Positions 16,781 through 25,140 of a stretch of DNA of 64,000 nucleotides are shown here, in pieces. Source of the DNA: Bradyrhizobium ivorense (lineage in GTDB: Bacteria; Pseudomonadota; Alphaproteobacteria; Rhizobiales; Xanthobacteraceae); the NCBI RefSeq assembly GCF_900696085.1, contig NZ_CAADFC020000003.1, positions 62,001-126,000 on the forward strand, given 5' to 3'. A program made the translations under genes and the position numbers. The notes under the pieces were generated by a model. The model did no database searches. It saw nothing but the letters and a program-made list of their open reading frames with translations, and was not told where the DNA came from. How positions within the stretch are numbered: position 1 is the stretch's first letter; each line of letters begins with the position of its first letter.

Positions 16781-17188
16781 TCAAGTCTCTTCGTCGCCGC
16801 CGACGTCACCAATGATGTCGGTCACGTCCTCATCGCCCTCTTCCTCGTCGGCAATGAAGGTCGAATCGTCGTCATCATCGTCGTCGATGGTCTCATCGAC
16901 CTCGATATCGTCCTCGGATTCGGGAACCTGGGCCTTGACCTTCCCGGTGTTCTCCTCGGCATCGGCCTCCTCGAGCGAGACCAACTCTTCGGTCTCGGCA
17001 GCCTCCGGCATCTCGGCGGCGGTTGCCGGCGAGCTGACGCTTGCGCCACGGCCCCGCGGCGGGGCAACCGGCGCGATCGGCACGACCTCGCCGGTGTACG
17101 GCGAAATGACCGGATTCTTGTTGAGGTCGTAGAACTTCTTGCCCGTGGTCGGGCAAATGCGTTTGGTTCCGAGCTCGGACTTGGCCAC
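16781..17188 (-). CDS. TIGR02300 family protein (FYDLN acid domain)
   Basis: 135 residues from a GTG at 17188, giving the family's usual opening AKSELGTKRICPTTGKKFYDLNK; an ATG 13 codons upstream (17227) is possible but adds residues atypical for the family. The N-terminal part holds a zinc-ribbon-like half (ICPTTGKKFYDLN), and the C-terminal two thirds is extremely acidic, including a run of seven Asp. The function is unknown. It lies divergent from aroA, a conserved Rhizobiales arrangement. Confidence 0.88.
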   Translation of the reverse strand: MAKSELGTKRICPTTGKKFYDLNKNPVISPYTGEVVPIAPVAPPRGRGASVSSPATAAEMPEAAETEELVSLEEADAEENTGKVKAQVPESEDDIEVDETIDDDDDDDSTFIADEEEGDEDVTDIIGDVGGDEET

Positions 17189-17333
17189 GTGGTAATCCCA
17201 GAATTTTCCTGAAAAGCGGTGCTTCACTTGGCTAGTTGAGAAGCCGCTGTCAATAGCGGTTTGCGGGCATTTGACAGGCGCGTGACGCGCTGGTGCCTAT
17301 GTGATACCTGCCGCGGCGCGAGAGGACACAATC

Positions 17334-18671
17334 TTGGCTCAATCTGACACCCAAACCCCGCTGGAAGCCCGCGCAAGCGGCCCTTTGGCCGGCAAAGTTC
17401 GCGTTCCCGGCGATAAATCGATTTCTCACCGCGCGCTGATCCTGGGGGCGCTTTCGGTCGGCGAAACCCGCATTTCCGGCCTGTTGGAAGGTGAGGACGT
17501 GCTCAACACCGCCAAATCGATGCGGGCGCTGGGCGCCCGGGTCGAGCGGACGGCGCCGTTCGCCTGGACGGTCAACGGCGTCGGCGTCGGCGGCTTCGCC
17601 CAGCCGGCCGCGCCGCTCGACTTCGGCAACTCCGGCACCGGTTGCCGGCTGGTGATGGGCGCGGTGGCGGGCTGCCCGGTGGCGGCCGTGTTCGACGGCG
17701 ATGCCTCGCTGCGTTCCCGTCCGATGCGCCGGATCCTCGATCCGCTGGAACTGATGGGGGCGCGGACCAGCGACATCAGGGAGGGCGGCCGGCTGCCGCT
17801 CACCCTGCACGGCGCCCGCTATCCGGTGCCGATCACCTACAAGACGCCGGTCGCCTCGGCCCAGATCAAGTCCGCAGTGCTGCTGGCGGGGCTGTCGGCC
17901 CCCGGCGTCACCACGGTGATCGAGCAGGAGGCGAGCCGCGACCATACCGAGTTGATGCTGAAGCATTTTGGCGCCGACATCACCTCGGAGCCGGAGGGCA
18001 GTCGCGGCCGCAGGATCACGCTGACCGGCGAGCCCGAGCTGCGCGGCGCCAATGTCGTGGTGCCGGCCGACCCGTCCTCGGCCGCATTCCCGATCGTCGC
18101 GGCGCTGATCGTCGACGGCTCCGACGTCGTGTTCTCCGACGTGATGACCAATCCGCTGCGCACCGGCCTGTTCACGACGCTGCGCGAGATGGGCGCCTCG
18201 ATCGAGGAGAGCGAGGTGCGTGGCGATGCCGGCGAGCCGATGGCGCAGCTGCGCGTGCGCGCCTCGAAGCTGAAGGGCGTCGAGGTGCCGCCGGAGCGCG
18301 CGCCGTCGATGATCGACGAATATCTGGTGCTGGCGGTGGCGGCGAGCTTCGCCGAAGGCACCACGATCATGCGCGGCCTGCAGGAGCTGCGCGTCAAGGA
18401 ATCCGACCGGCTCGAAGCCACCGCGGCGATGCTGCGCGTCAACGGCGTCAAGGTCGAGGTGTCCGGCGACGACCTGATCGTCGAGGGCCGCGGCCATGTG
18501 CCCGGCGGCGGCCTGGTCGCGACCCACTTGGACCATCGCATCGCGATGTCGGCGCTGGTGATGGGCTGCGCCGCCGATCGCCCGGTCAAGGTCGACGACA
18601 CCGCCTTCATCGCCACCAGTTTTCCGGATTTCATTCCGATGATGCGCTCGCTCGGAGCAGACTTCGCATGA
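17334..18671 (+). CDS. aroA: 3-Phosphoshikimate 1-carboxyvinyltransferase (EPSP synthase), class II type
   Basis: 445 residues from the TTG at 17334, which has AGAGGA seven bases upstream; a GTG at 17301 in the same frame lacks such a site. It carries [10 protein letters not shown] (residues 26-35), [21 protein letters not shown] and HLDHRIAMS, and overall resembles class II EPSP synthases such as the Agrobacterium CP4 enzyme. The PEP-site loop reads NSGTGCRL with Gly101, where CP4 has alanine. It makes EPSP from shikimate-3-phosphate and PEP. It overlaps cmk by 4 bases (ATGA). Confidence 0.95.
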   Translation: MAQSDTQTPLEARASGPLAGKVRVPGDKSISHRALILGALSVGETRISGLLEGEDVLNTAKSMRALGARVERTAPFAWTVNGVGVGGFAQPAAPLDFGNSGTGCRLVMGAVAGCPVAAVFDGDASLRSRPMRRILDPLELMGARTSDIREGGRLPLTLHGARYPVPITYKTPVASAQIKSAVLLAGLSAPGVTTVIEQEASRDHTELMLKHFGADITSEPEGSRGRRITLTGEPELRGANVVVPADPSSAAFPIVAALIVDGSDVVFSDVMTNPLRTGLFTTLREMGASIEESEVRGDAGEPMAQLRVRASKLKGVEVPPERAPSMIDEYLVLAVAASFAEGTTIMRGLQELRVKESDRLEATAAMLRVNGVKVEVSGDDLIVEGRGHVPGGGLVATHLDHRIAMSALVMGCAADRPVKVDDTAFIATSFPDFIPMMRSLGADFA

Positions 18672-19297
18672 TTATCGCTATCGACGGACCCGCCGCCTCG
18701 GGCAAAGGCACGCTCGGCAAGCGGCTCGCCCACCACTATGGCTATCGCCACCTCGACACCGGGGTGATCTACCGCGCGGTCGCCTATGCCATGCTGGAAG
18801 CCGGCGCCGACCTCACCAATGAGGTGCTGGCGGTGGCAGCGGCGCTCGAGCTCGACCCCGAAAAGTTCGGCAACCCGGTGCTGAAGACGCAGCGGGTCGG
18901 CGATGCCGCCTCGGTGGTGTCGGCGATCCCGAAGGTCCGCGAGGTGCTGGTGAATTTCCAGCGCCAGTTCGCCGCCGATCCGCCCGGCGCGGTCCTCGAT
19001 GGCCGCGACATCGGCACCGTGATCTGCCCGAATGCCGACGTGAAGATCTTCGTGGTAGCCGATCCCAGGGTCCGCGCACGGCGGCGCACGCTGGAGGCCC
19101 GCGGCCGCGGCGAGGAGGCCGACGAGGAGGCGGTGCTGGCCGACATCATCAAGCGCGACGAGCGCGACCAGAATCGGGCGATTGCGCCGCTGCGGCCCGC
19201 GGCGGACGCGCACACGCTGGACAATTCCAACCTCGACATCGAGGCCGGCGTCCGCGCCGCCATTGCCATCGTCGAAGCGGCGCGCGCCAAGCGCTGA
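18668..19297 (+). CDS. cmk: (d)CMP kinase
   Basis: 209 residues starting at the ATG that overlaps the aroA stop. The P-loop GPAASGKGT lies at 7-15, followed by [13 protein letters not shown] and [20 protein letters not shown], and then the lid arginines in [16 protein letters not shown]. It phosphorylates CMP and dCMP for nucleotide supply. aroA-cmk-rpsA is a conserved order in alphaproteobacteria. Confidence 0.95.
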   Translation: MIIAIDGPAASGKGTLGKRLAHHYGYRHLDTGVIYRAVAYAMLEAGADLTNEVLAVAAALELDPEKFGNPVLKTQRVGDAASVVSAIPKVREVLVNFQRQFAADPPGAVLDGRDIGTVICPNADVKIFVVADPRVRARRRTLEARGRGEEADEEAVLADIIKRDERDQNRAIAPLRPAADAHTLDNSNLDIEAGVRAAIAIVEAARAKR

Positions 19298-19313
19298 CGG
19301 TCCGTTCGAACAG

Positions 19314-19344
19314 AAAAAAGCGCGATGACGGCGTCATCGCGCTT
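19314..19344 (-). terminator. Rho-independent terminator between cmk and the 57-residue peptide gene
   Basis: AAGCGCGATGAC (19318-19329) and its exact complement (19333-19344) form a 12-bp stem with a 3-base loop. On the minus strand it runs into TTTTTTCTG, so it strongly terminates the peptide gene that ends at 19367. The stem may also stop cmk transcripts. Confidence 0.85.
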
Positions 19345-19366
19345 GAGATCCGAACGGTCGGGTGGA

Positions 19367-19540
19367 TCAGTTCTTCGACCAATAGCGGTCGAACGGCAGT
19401 TCCTGGTCGGCCATGCTCAGGATCGGCTGTGCCGCCTGAACCGATGCGCCATGTTCGGCCGAAACCGCGGCCGGCATCGCTGCAAATGCATTTCCAAGCG
19501 TCACGATGGCAATCGCCGCCAGCGCCACAAAGCTCTTCAT
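19367..19540 (-). CDS. Small exported peptide of 57 residues, unknown function
   Basis: An ATG with AGGGAGCG eight bases upstream opens a 57-codon frame ending in TGA. The N-terminus MKSFVALAAIAIVTLGNAFA is a classic signal sequence with cleavage expected after AFA or soon after (AVSA). The mature part is about 30 residues, ending LSMADQELPFDRYWSKN, with no cysteine. A strong terminator follows at 19314-19344. Good ribosome site, signal peptide and private terminator together argue that it is real. It matches no family I recognise. Confidence 0.75.
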   Translation of the reverse strand: MKSFVALAAIAIVTLGNAFAAMPAAVSAEHGASVQAAQPILSMADQELPFDRYWSKN

Positions 19541-20028
19541 TGAATTCGCTCCCTGTTTTTAATGCAGGGATGGTGTCCTGGACCGGCTTAAGGGCAGGTT
19601 CCCCCGCCGCGCCTCCGCGGGGCATTTCTGCCAGCGCGGTCAACAAGATGTTGCAGTAGGGCTGGCCGGGGCGCTCAGCAGCCTTAATCGCCCGTAAATC
19701 GGCCGTTTCTGCTTGCCGAAAAGGTGCCTCGGGGCTATATCAGCGCCGTCCGGACCACCATCGACCATGTCGAGGCCGTGTCTGAAGCGGGCCGGCGATG
19801 GGTTTGAGCCCTCGCCGCATCTGGAGGAACGCCCGCTCCCAGGTCTTGAAGTCGATATTCGTTTCAGGCGCCGGATCATTCAGAACGTACCGAACGTGCA
19901 GTTGACTGCCGGCCCGCTGTTGCGCCTCCCGCAACGAGCGGCCGTCGGGGTTTGCGGAACCCCGACACTGTATGCGCGGTGCGCCCATTAACCCGAACGG
20001 CCGGCGAAATTCCGCATCTGGAGAACAA
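19541..20028. other. Long rpsA leader / intergenic region
   Basis: About 490 bases with no convincing reading frame. The only clear structure is a 9-bp hairpin, GTCGGGGTT / AACCCCGAC, at 19944-19966, 63 bases before the rpsA start. It has no T-run, so it is not an ordinary terminator. The region should hold the rpsA promoter and a long untranslated leader. Confidence 0.5.
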
Positions 20029-21738
20029 ATGGCTTCGAATTCTGCGTCTTCCTATAATCCGACCCGCGACGATTTCGCGGCGATGCTTGATGAGTCCTTT
20101 GCCGGCGGCAATTTGCAGGAAAGCTCGGTCATCAAGGGCAAGGTTGTTGCAATTGAGAAGGACATGGCCGTCATCGACGTCGGCCTGAAGACTGAGGGCC
20201 GCGTCGCGCTGCGCGAATTCGCCGGCCCCGGCCGTGAAAGCGATCTGAAAGTCGGCGACACCGTCGAGGTGTTCCTGGACCGTATCGAGAATGCGCTCGG
20301 CGAAGCCGTGCTGTCGCGCGACAAGGCGCGCCGCGAGGAGAGCTGGGGCAAGCTCGAGAAGGCGTTCCAGAACAACGAAAAGGTCAACGGCGTCATCTTC
20401 AACCAGGTCAAGGGCGGCTTCACCGTCGACCTCGACGGTGCCGTGGCGTTCCTGCCGCGCTCGCAGGTCGACATCCGTCCGATCCGCGACGTTGCGCCGC
20501 TGATGAACAACTCGCAGCCGTTCCAGATCCTCAAGATGGACCGCCGCCGCGGCAACATCGTGGTGTCGCGCCGCACGGTTCTCGAAGAGACCCGCGCGGA
20601 GCAGCGCCAGGAGCTGGTGCAGAACCTCGAAGAGGGTCAGGTGATCGACGGCGTGGTCAAGAACATCACCGATTACGGTGCGTTCGTTGATCTCGGCGGC
20701 ATCGACGGCCTGCTGCACGTCACCGATATCGCCTGGCGCCGCGTCAACCACCCGACCGAGGTGCTGACCATCGGCCAGACGGTGAAGGTCAAGATCATCA
20801 AGATCAACCACGAGACGCACCGCATCTCGCTCGGCATGAAGCAGCTGCTGGATGATCCGTGGCAGGGCATCGAAGCCAAGTACCCGCTGGGTGCCCGCTT
20901 CACCGGCCGCGTCACCAACATCACCGACTACGGCGCGTTCGTCGAGCTCGAGCCGGGCATCGAAGGCCTGATCCACGTCTCCGAGATGTCGTGGACCAAG
21001 AAGAACATGCACCCCGGCAAGATCGTTTCGACCTCGCAGGAAGTCGAAGTGCAGGTGCTCGAAGTGGATTCGGTCAAGCGCCGCATCTCGCTCGGCCTCA
21101 AGCAGACCATGCGCAATCCCTGGGAGGTCTTCGTCGAGAAGTTCCCGGTCGGTTCGGTGGTCGAGGGCGAGGTCAAGAACAAGACCGAGTTCGGTCTGTT
21201 CCTCGGTCTTGAGGGCGACGTCGACGGCATGGTCCATCTTTCCGACCTCGACTGGAAGCTTCCGGGCGAGCAGGTCATCGACAACTTCAAGAAGGGCGAC
21301 ATGGTCAAGGCCGTGGTGCTCGACGTCGATGTCGAGAAGGAGCGCATCTCGCTCGGCGTCAAGCAGCTCGAAGGCGACCCCTTCGCCGAGCCGGGCGACG
21401 TCAAGAAGGGCGCGGTCGTGACCTGCGAAGTGCTCGAGGTGAAGGAGAGCGGCATCGAGGTGCGGATTTCCGGCACCGAGTTCACTACCTTCATCAAGCG
21501 GTCCGAGCTGGCCCGCGATCGCAACGACCAGCGCGCCGAACGCTTTGCCGTCGGCGAGAAGGTCGATGCCCGCGTCATCCAGTTCGACAAGAAGGCCCGC
21601 AAGGTGCAGGTCTCGATCAAGGCGCTGGAAGTCGCCGAAGAGAAGGAAGCCATCGCGCAGTACGGCTCCTCCGATTCGGGTGCGACGCTCGGCGACATCC
21701 TCGGCACCGCGCTGAAGAACCGCGGCACCGACAAGTAA
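20029..21738 (+). CDS. rpsA: 30S ribosomal protein S1
   Basis: 569 residues from the ATG at 20029 (CTGGAGAAC upstream). Six S1/OB-fold repeats follow one another, the central ones with the pattern VKNITDYGAFVDLGG-IDGLLHVTDIAW and VTNITDYGAFVELEPGIEGLIHVSEMSW. It bridges mRNA to the small ribosomal subunit at initiation. The length is normal for the group. It is followed by a strong terminator, so it is its own unit. Confidence 0.97.
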   Translation: MASNSASSYNPTRDDFAAMLDESFAGGNLQESSVIKGKVVAIEKDMAVIDVGLKTEGRVALREFAGPGRESDLKVGDTVEVFLDRIENALGEAVLSRDKARREESWGKLEKAFQNNEKVNGVIFNQVKGGFTVDLDGAVAFLPRSQVDIRPIRDVAPLMNNSQPFQILKMDRRRGNIVVSRRTVLEETRAEQRQELVQNLEEGQVIDGVVKNITDYGAFVDLGGIDGLLHVTDIAWRRVNHPTEVLTIGQTVKVKIIKINHETHRISLGMKQLLDDPWQGIEAKYPLGARFTGRVTNITDYGAFVELEPGIEGLIHVSEMSWTKKNMHPGKIVSTSQEVEVQVLEVDSVKRRISLGLKQTMRNPWEVFVEKFPVGSVVEGEVKNKTEFGLFLGLEGDVDGMVHLSDLDWKLPGEQVIDNFKKGDMVKAVVLDVDVEKERISLGVKQLEGDPFAEPGDVKKGAVVTCEVLEVKESGIEVRISGTEFTTFIKRSELARDRNDQRAERFAVGEKVDARVIQFDKKARKVQVSIKALEVAEEKEAIAQYGSSDSGATLGDILGTALKNRGTDK

Positions 21739-21762
21739 GCGTTTCGTCCAACAGACGCGATC

Positions 21763-21790
21763 AAAGCCCCGGCGAAAGCCGGGGCTTTTT
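21763..21790 (+). terminator. Rho-independent terminator of rpsA
   Basis: AAAGCCCCGGC, a GAAA tetraloop and GCCGGGGCTTTTT form an 11-bp GC-rich stem with a T-run, 25 bases after the rpsA stop. Confidence 0.93.
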
Positions 21791-21834
21791 GTTTGCGTAG
21801 CTATTTAGCCCGGATGCAGCGTGGCGCAGTTGTC

Positions 21835-21967
21835 TTCTCCTTCCCCCTGAAAGGGGGAAGGTCGGGATGGGGGTCAGCCGCGCGCTCCGCTCCTGCTGAG
21901 AGAGCAGATCCCCACCCGCTTTGCTCTTGCGAGCAAAGCGACCTCCCCTTTTTCAAGGGGAGGGTGG
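21835..21967. repeat. Dispersed repeat family R2, copy 1
   Basis: A module of about 130 bases: TTCCCCCTGAAAGGGGGAA hairpin, GGTCGGGATGGGGGTCAGCC, a variable centre, then GATCCCCACCCGCTTTGCTC and a final ACCTCCCC...GGGGAGG hairpin. Copies 2-4 are at 30458-30587, 55248-55377 and 61439-61570. It is preceded by a partial R1 arm (TAGCCCGGATGCAGCG at about 21807). Confidence 0.88.
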
Positions 21968-22047
21968 ATGCCTGCGCAACTTCGGAATAATGGAAGAATA
22001 CCAATGATTTGCCCGACGCGTCAAGCCGCCGCGCCGGCGACAGCGAG

Positions 22048-22085
22048 CTACTTTGCATGGGGTTGTTTTTCGACATTTTGGCAGC
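22048..22085. repeat. Dispersed repeat R7 (GCTACTTTGCATGGGGTTG), copy 1
   Basis: GCTACTTTGCATGGGGTTGT followed by TTTTCGACATTTTGGCAG. The second copy at 55092-55129 differs at only a few bases. It has no start codon context or hairpin and lies in the 580-base gap between rpsA and sppA, which otherwise contains only repeats. Confidence 0.65.
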
Positions 22086-22137
22086 CGTGTAACCTAGATG
22101 CAGCCAACGGGTCGCGCGAACGCGCGCCCGATGACAG

Positions 22138-22209
22138 ACTCGGCGCAATCCGGGGTCCCTGCCGCCGCGGCGAGACTTTTCCGGATTGCGCTTCGCTCCA
22201 TCCGGGCCA
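22138..22209. repeat. Degraded copy of repeat family R1
   Basis: The left arm is truncated (CGGCGCAATCCGGGG) and the right arm is intact (CCGGATTGCGCTTCGCTCCA then TCCGGGCC). It lies in the rpsA-sppA gap, next to the R7 copy. Confidence 0.6.
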
Positions 22210-22317
22210 TAGATAGGGGCCTTGTTTTCTTCATATTGCGCCGCAATTGATGTATTCGGCTAAGCTTATGGTGACGCTGCGGCCGCAAAACGCGCGGGAC
22301 CTTTTTGGAGAAATTCG

Positions 22318-23283
22318 ATGTCGCTGGATTCAGACGTGATCGTCGATCGCCGCCGCATCAGGCGCAAGCTGACGTTCTGGCGCGTCGCCGCCGCGGTCGT
22401 TGCGATCGTGGCCATCGTCGGCGCGGGCCTGCTCGCATCGGTCGGGGGCGGCGTGTCGGGCTCGATTGCGCGGGTCACGATCGAGGGGCTGATCCGCAGC
22501 GACCAGGCGCGCGTCGAGGCGCTGGAGCGGCTCGAGAAGTCGAACTACGAGGCCGTCATCGTCCACATCAATTCGCCCGGCGGCACCACTGCGGGCTCCG
22601 AGCAGCTCTACGATTCGCTGATGCGGCTGAAGGCCAAGAAGCCGCTGGTGATCGTCGTCGACGGTCTCGCCGCCTCGGGCGGCTACATCACGGCAATCGC
22701 GGCCGATCACATCGTCGCCCAGCAAACCTCGCTGGTCGGATCGATCGGCGTGCTGTTCCAGTTTCCGAACGTTTCGGAGCTACTGAAGACGGTCGGCGTG
22801 AAGATGGAAGAAATCAAATCCTCGCCGCTGAAGGCTGCGCCCAACGGTTTTGAGCCGACCAGCCCCGAAGCGCGCGCCGCGATCGATGGCCTGGTGAAGG
22901 ATTCCTATGCATGGTTCCGTGGATTGGTGAAGCAGCGGCGCGGTATGGATGATGCCCTGCTGGAGCAAGTCGCTGATGGCCGCGTCTTCACCGGCCGGCA
23001 GGCGGTCGATCTCAAGCTGATCGATCAGCTCGGCGACGAGAGGACTGCGGTCGCCTGGCTGGTTGCGGAGAAGAAGATCAAAAGCGAGCTGCCGGTGCGC
23101 AACTACAGGCTCAACCCGCGGTTCGGCGACCTGACGTTCTTGCGCACTGCGGCATCTATCACCCTTGATGCGTTCGGTCTGGGCGCCATTGCCCAGCGAA
23201 TCGAGCAGGGCGGCGTGGTGCAGGCGATCGATCGGTTCGGGCTCGACGGCATGCTGGCGCTGTGGGCCCCAGGAACCAACTGA
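22318..23283 (+). CDS. sppA: Signal peptide peptidase SppA (S49 family, short form)
   Basis: 321 residues. One membrane anchor at about 21-43 follows a basic N-terminus, so the protease domain faces the periplasm. The catalytic dyad is Ser120 (LAASGGY) and Lys172 (SSPLKAAP), with INSPGGT at 85-90. It degrades cleaved signal peptides in the inner membrane. It precedes ihfB in the conserved rhizobial order. Confidence 0.93.
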   Translation: MSLDSDVIVDRRRIRRKLTFWRVAAAVVAIVAIVGAGLLASVGGGVSGSIARVTIEGLIRSDQARVEALERLEKSNYEAVIVHINSPGGTTAGSEQLYDSLMRLKAKKPLVIVVDGLAASGGYITAIAADHIVAQQTSLVGSIGVLFQFPNVSELLKTVGVKMEEIKSSPLKAAPNGFEPTSPEARAAIDGLVKDSYAWFRGLVKQRRGMDDALLEQVADGRVFTGRQAVDLKLIDQLGDERTAVAWLVAEKKIKSELPVRNYRLNPRFGDLTFLRTAASITLDAFGLGAIAQRIEQGGVVQAIDRFGLDGMLALWAPGTN

Positions 23284-23469
23284 GGAACCAACTGACTGGT
23301 TGCCCAACGCGTAGCTTTGCAGCTATTCCCGCTTTGCGGGAGTCATTGGATGCCCCAATCGGGCTATTTGTCACGCAAATTCACGGCGCTCTAAATCGAT
23401 TTAGCGTCTTGACAGTGCACGGTATTTTCACGGAAATGGGTTTCCGCAAGAGCCCGGATCCCATTTTCG

Positions 23470-23799
23470 ATGATCAAATCCGAACTTGTTCAGCGTATCG
23501 CCGAGCACAACCCGCATCTCTATCAGCGGGATGTCGAGAACATTGTGAATGCGATTCTTGATGAGATTGTCGCTGCGCTGGCGCGGGGAGACCGTGTCGA
23601 GCTGCGCGGTTTCGGCGCATTCTCGGTGAAGCATCGCCCGGCTCGCGCCGGCCGCAATCCGCGCACCGGCGAGCATGTGCCGGTCGATCAAAAGAGCGTG
23701 CCGTTCTTCAAGACCGGCAAGGAAATGCGCGAACGTCTCAATCGCGAGAGCGGCGAGACCGATGCATCCAGAGTGGATGCGCCAAAGGCCGACGCGTAA
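23470..23799 (+). CDS. ihfB: Integration host factor subunit beta
   Basis: 109 residues. The body [19 protein letters not shown] to [13 protein letters not shown] matches HU/IHF proteins, with the DNA-intercalating Pro in [12 protein letters not shown] and the beta-subunit [13 protein letters not shown] motif. It bends DNA as a heterodimer with IHF-alpha. A basic-acidic C-terminal tail of about 15 residues is the usual alphaproteobacterial extension. Confidence 0.95.
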   Translation: MIKSELVQRIAEHNPHLYQRDVENIVNAILDEIVAALARGDRVELRGFGAFSVKHRPARAGRNPRTGEHVPVDQKSVPFFKTGKEMRERLNRESGETDASRVDAPKADA

Positions 23800-23870
23800 C
23801 GCACGACGTCAGGCGTTGCCGTGTTGCGGGCCGCGCGCCCGCGCGTTCTCCATCGCTATGAGAGATGGTC

Positions 23871-24257
23871 ATGCGAAAGTTCTTCACGGCAGTGGTGGTC
23901 ATTCCGCTCGGATTGATTTTTATCATCTTCGCGGTCGCCAACCGTCATTGGGTGACGGTGTCGTTTGATCCCTTCAACGCCACGACGCCGACGGTTGCGG
24001 TCACGCTGCCGCTGTTCGTCGTGATCATCGTCTCCGCCATCCTTGGCGTGATCGCGGGCGGCATGACGACCTGGTTCCGGCAGGGCCGCTGGCGTCGCGC
24101 CGCGCGGCAGCACGAGGCCGACGCCCGCCAGACCCGCGCCGAGCTCGCCAACCTCAGGGCGGTCGGCTCCCGGGACGAGGCGCCGCGCCGCCCCACGGCC
24201 GCCCAGCTCGGCTTTTACGGGCCTGCCGGGCGAGACAAGCAGGGCGCGACGTTGTAA
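23871..24257 (+). CDS. LapA-domain (DUF1049) membrane protein
   Basis: 128 residues from the ATG at 23871; another ATG two codons upstream (23865) is possible. Two membrane segments (AVVVIPLGLIFIIFAVANRH and VTLPLFVVIIVSAILGVIAGG) are followed by a charged helix. This is the LapA/YciS fold, which in E. coli helps assemble the lipopolysaccharide regulator LapAB. It sits between ihfB and trpF, as in other Rhizobiales. No lapB is adjacent. Confidence 0.85.
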   Translation: MRKFFTAVVVIPLGLIFIIFAVANRHWVTVSFDPFNATTPTVAVTLPLFVVIIVSAILGVIAGGMTTWFRQGRWRRAARQHEADARQTRAELANLRAVGSRDEAPRRPTAAQLGFYGPAGRDKQGATL

Positions 24258-24320
24258 TACCCGCCCCGTCGGACTGGGCTGCGCCCGGGCCCCGGCGCCC
24301 GAAAACCCGTTTGAGAGACC

Positions 24321-25022
24321 ATGTCCCTGCTCGTCAAAATCTGCGGCCTGTCCACGCGCGAGACGCTCGACGTCGCGCTTGAGGCCGGCGCCGACATGGT
24401 CGGGTTCGTGTTCTTTCCGCCGTCGCCGCGCCATCTCAGCCTCGAGGCGGCGCGCAAGCTCGGCAGCCGCGCCGAGGGCCGCGCCGTAAAAGTCGCGCTG
24501 ACCGTCGATGCCGATGACGCGACCTTGGAGAACATCGTCGAGACGCTGCGGCCGGATATCCTGCAGCTGCACGGCAAGGAGACGACGGCGCGGCTGCGCG
24601 ACATCAAGCAGAAGCTCGCGCTGCCGCTGATGAAGGCACTGCCGGTCGAGACCGCCGCCGACCTCGCCGCCCTGCCGCGCTATGCCGGCGTCGCCGACCG
24701 CATCCTGTTCGATGCCCGCGCGCCCAAGGATGCCACGCGGCCGGGCGGCCTGGGGGCGCCGTTCGATTGGCACGTGCTGGAAAATCTCGATCTCGCGCTG
24801 CCCTACATGGTCTCCGGCGGGCTCAATGCCGGCAACGTCGCCGAGGCCGTCCGCGTCACCCGCGCCGGCGGCGTCGATGTCTCGTCGGGCGTCGAGCGCA
24901 CGCCCGGCGTCAAGGATCCCGAGCTGATCCGCGCCTTCATCCGCGCCGCGCGCGCAACCGACCCTTCTTCACCTCTCCCCGCTTACGGGGAGAGGTCGAC
25001 CGCGCAACGCGCGGGCGGGTGA
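24321..25022 (+). CDS. trpF: Phosphoribosylanthranilate isomerase
   Basis: 233 residues. The active-site Cys in LVKICGLSTRE and the Asp in RILFDARAPKD are in place, and the phosphate-binding SGGLNAGNVAEA and DVSSGVE motifs complete the TIM barrel. It catalyses the third step of tryptophan synthesis from anthranilate. The last 20 or so residues (from about DPSSPLP) are encoded by the start of a dispersed repeat (R4), so the tail is probably not part of the original enzyme. Confidence 0.94.
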   Translation: MSLLVKICGLSTRETLDVALEAGADMVGFVFFPPSPRHLSLEAARKLGSRAEGRAVKVALTVDADDATLENIVETLRPDILQLHGKETTARLRDIKQKLALPLMKALPVETAADLAALPRYAGVADRILFDARAPKDATRPGGLGAPFDWHVLENLDLALPYMVSGGLNAGNVAEAVRVTRAGGVDVSSGVERTPGVKDPELIRAFIRAARATDPSSPLPAYGERSTAQRAGG

Positions 25023-25100
25023 GGGGCCTTGCAATGACGATCGCGCGAGTGGAGATACCCCTCACCCCAACCCTCTCCCCGCAAGAGCGGGGCGAGGGAG
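24966..25100. repeat. Dispersed repeat family R4, copy 1
   Basis: Contains CTCTCCCCGCTTACGGGGAG hairpin, GCGGGTGAGGGGC and CCCCTCACCCCAACCCTCTC then CCCCGCAAGAGCGGGG. An inverted copy is at 50551-50691. It covers the end of trpF and the trpF-trpB gap. Confidence 0.8.
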
Positions 25101-25140
25101 CAGATAGAGCGCCGCGCGCAACTCAAGAACTGACGGTTCG

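Noticed and set aside
17301..17333. GTG at 17301 as the aroA start
   Set aside because: It lacks a ribosome site, while the TTG at 17334 has AGAGGA seven bases upstream and gives the family's normal N-terminus.
18793..19213. Minus-strand frames opposite cmk
   Set aside because: Low-complexity shadows of a well-supported gene.
21835..21967. R2 elements as insertion sequences or CRISPR units
   Set aside because: They are only about 130 bases, contain no transposase, have no evenly spaced spacers, and occur singly at distant sites.
21968..22216. Short open frame through the R7 repeat as a gene
   Set aside because: It consists of repeat sequence only; the second R7 copy is not in a comparable frame context and no ribosome site is seen.
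24258..24320. Tryptophan attenuator leader before trpF
   Set aside because: No leader peptide with tandem Trp codons or competing hairpins is visible in the short gap.
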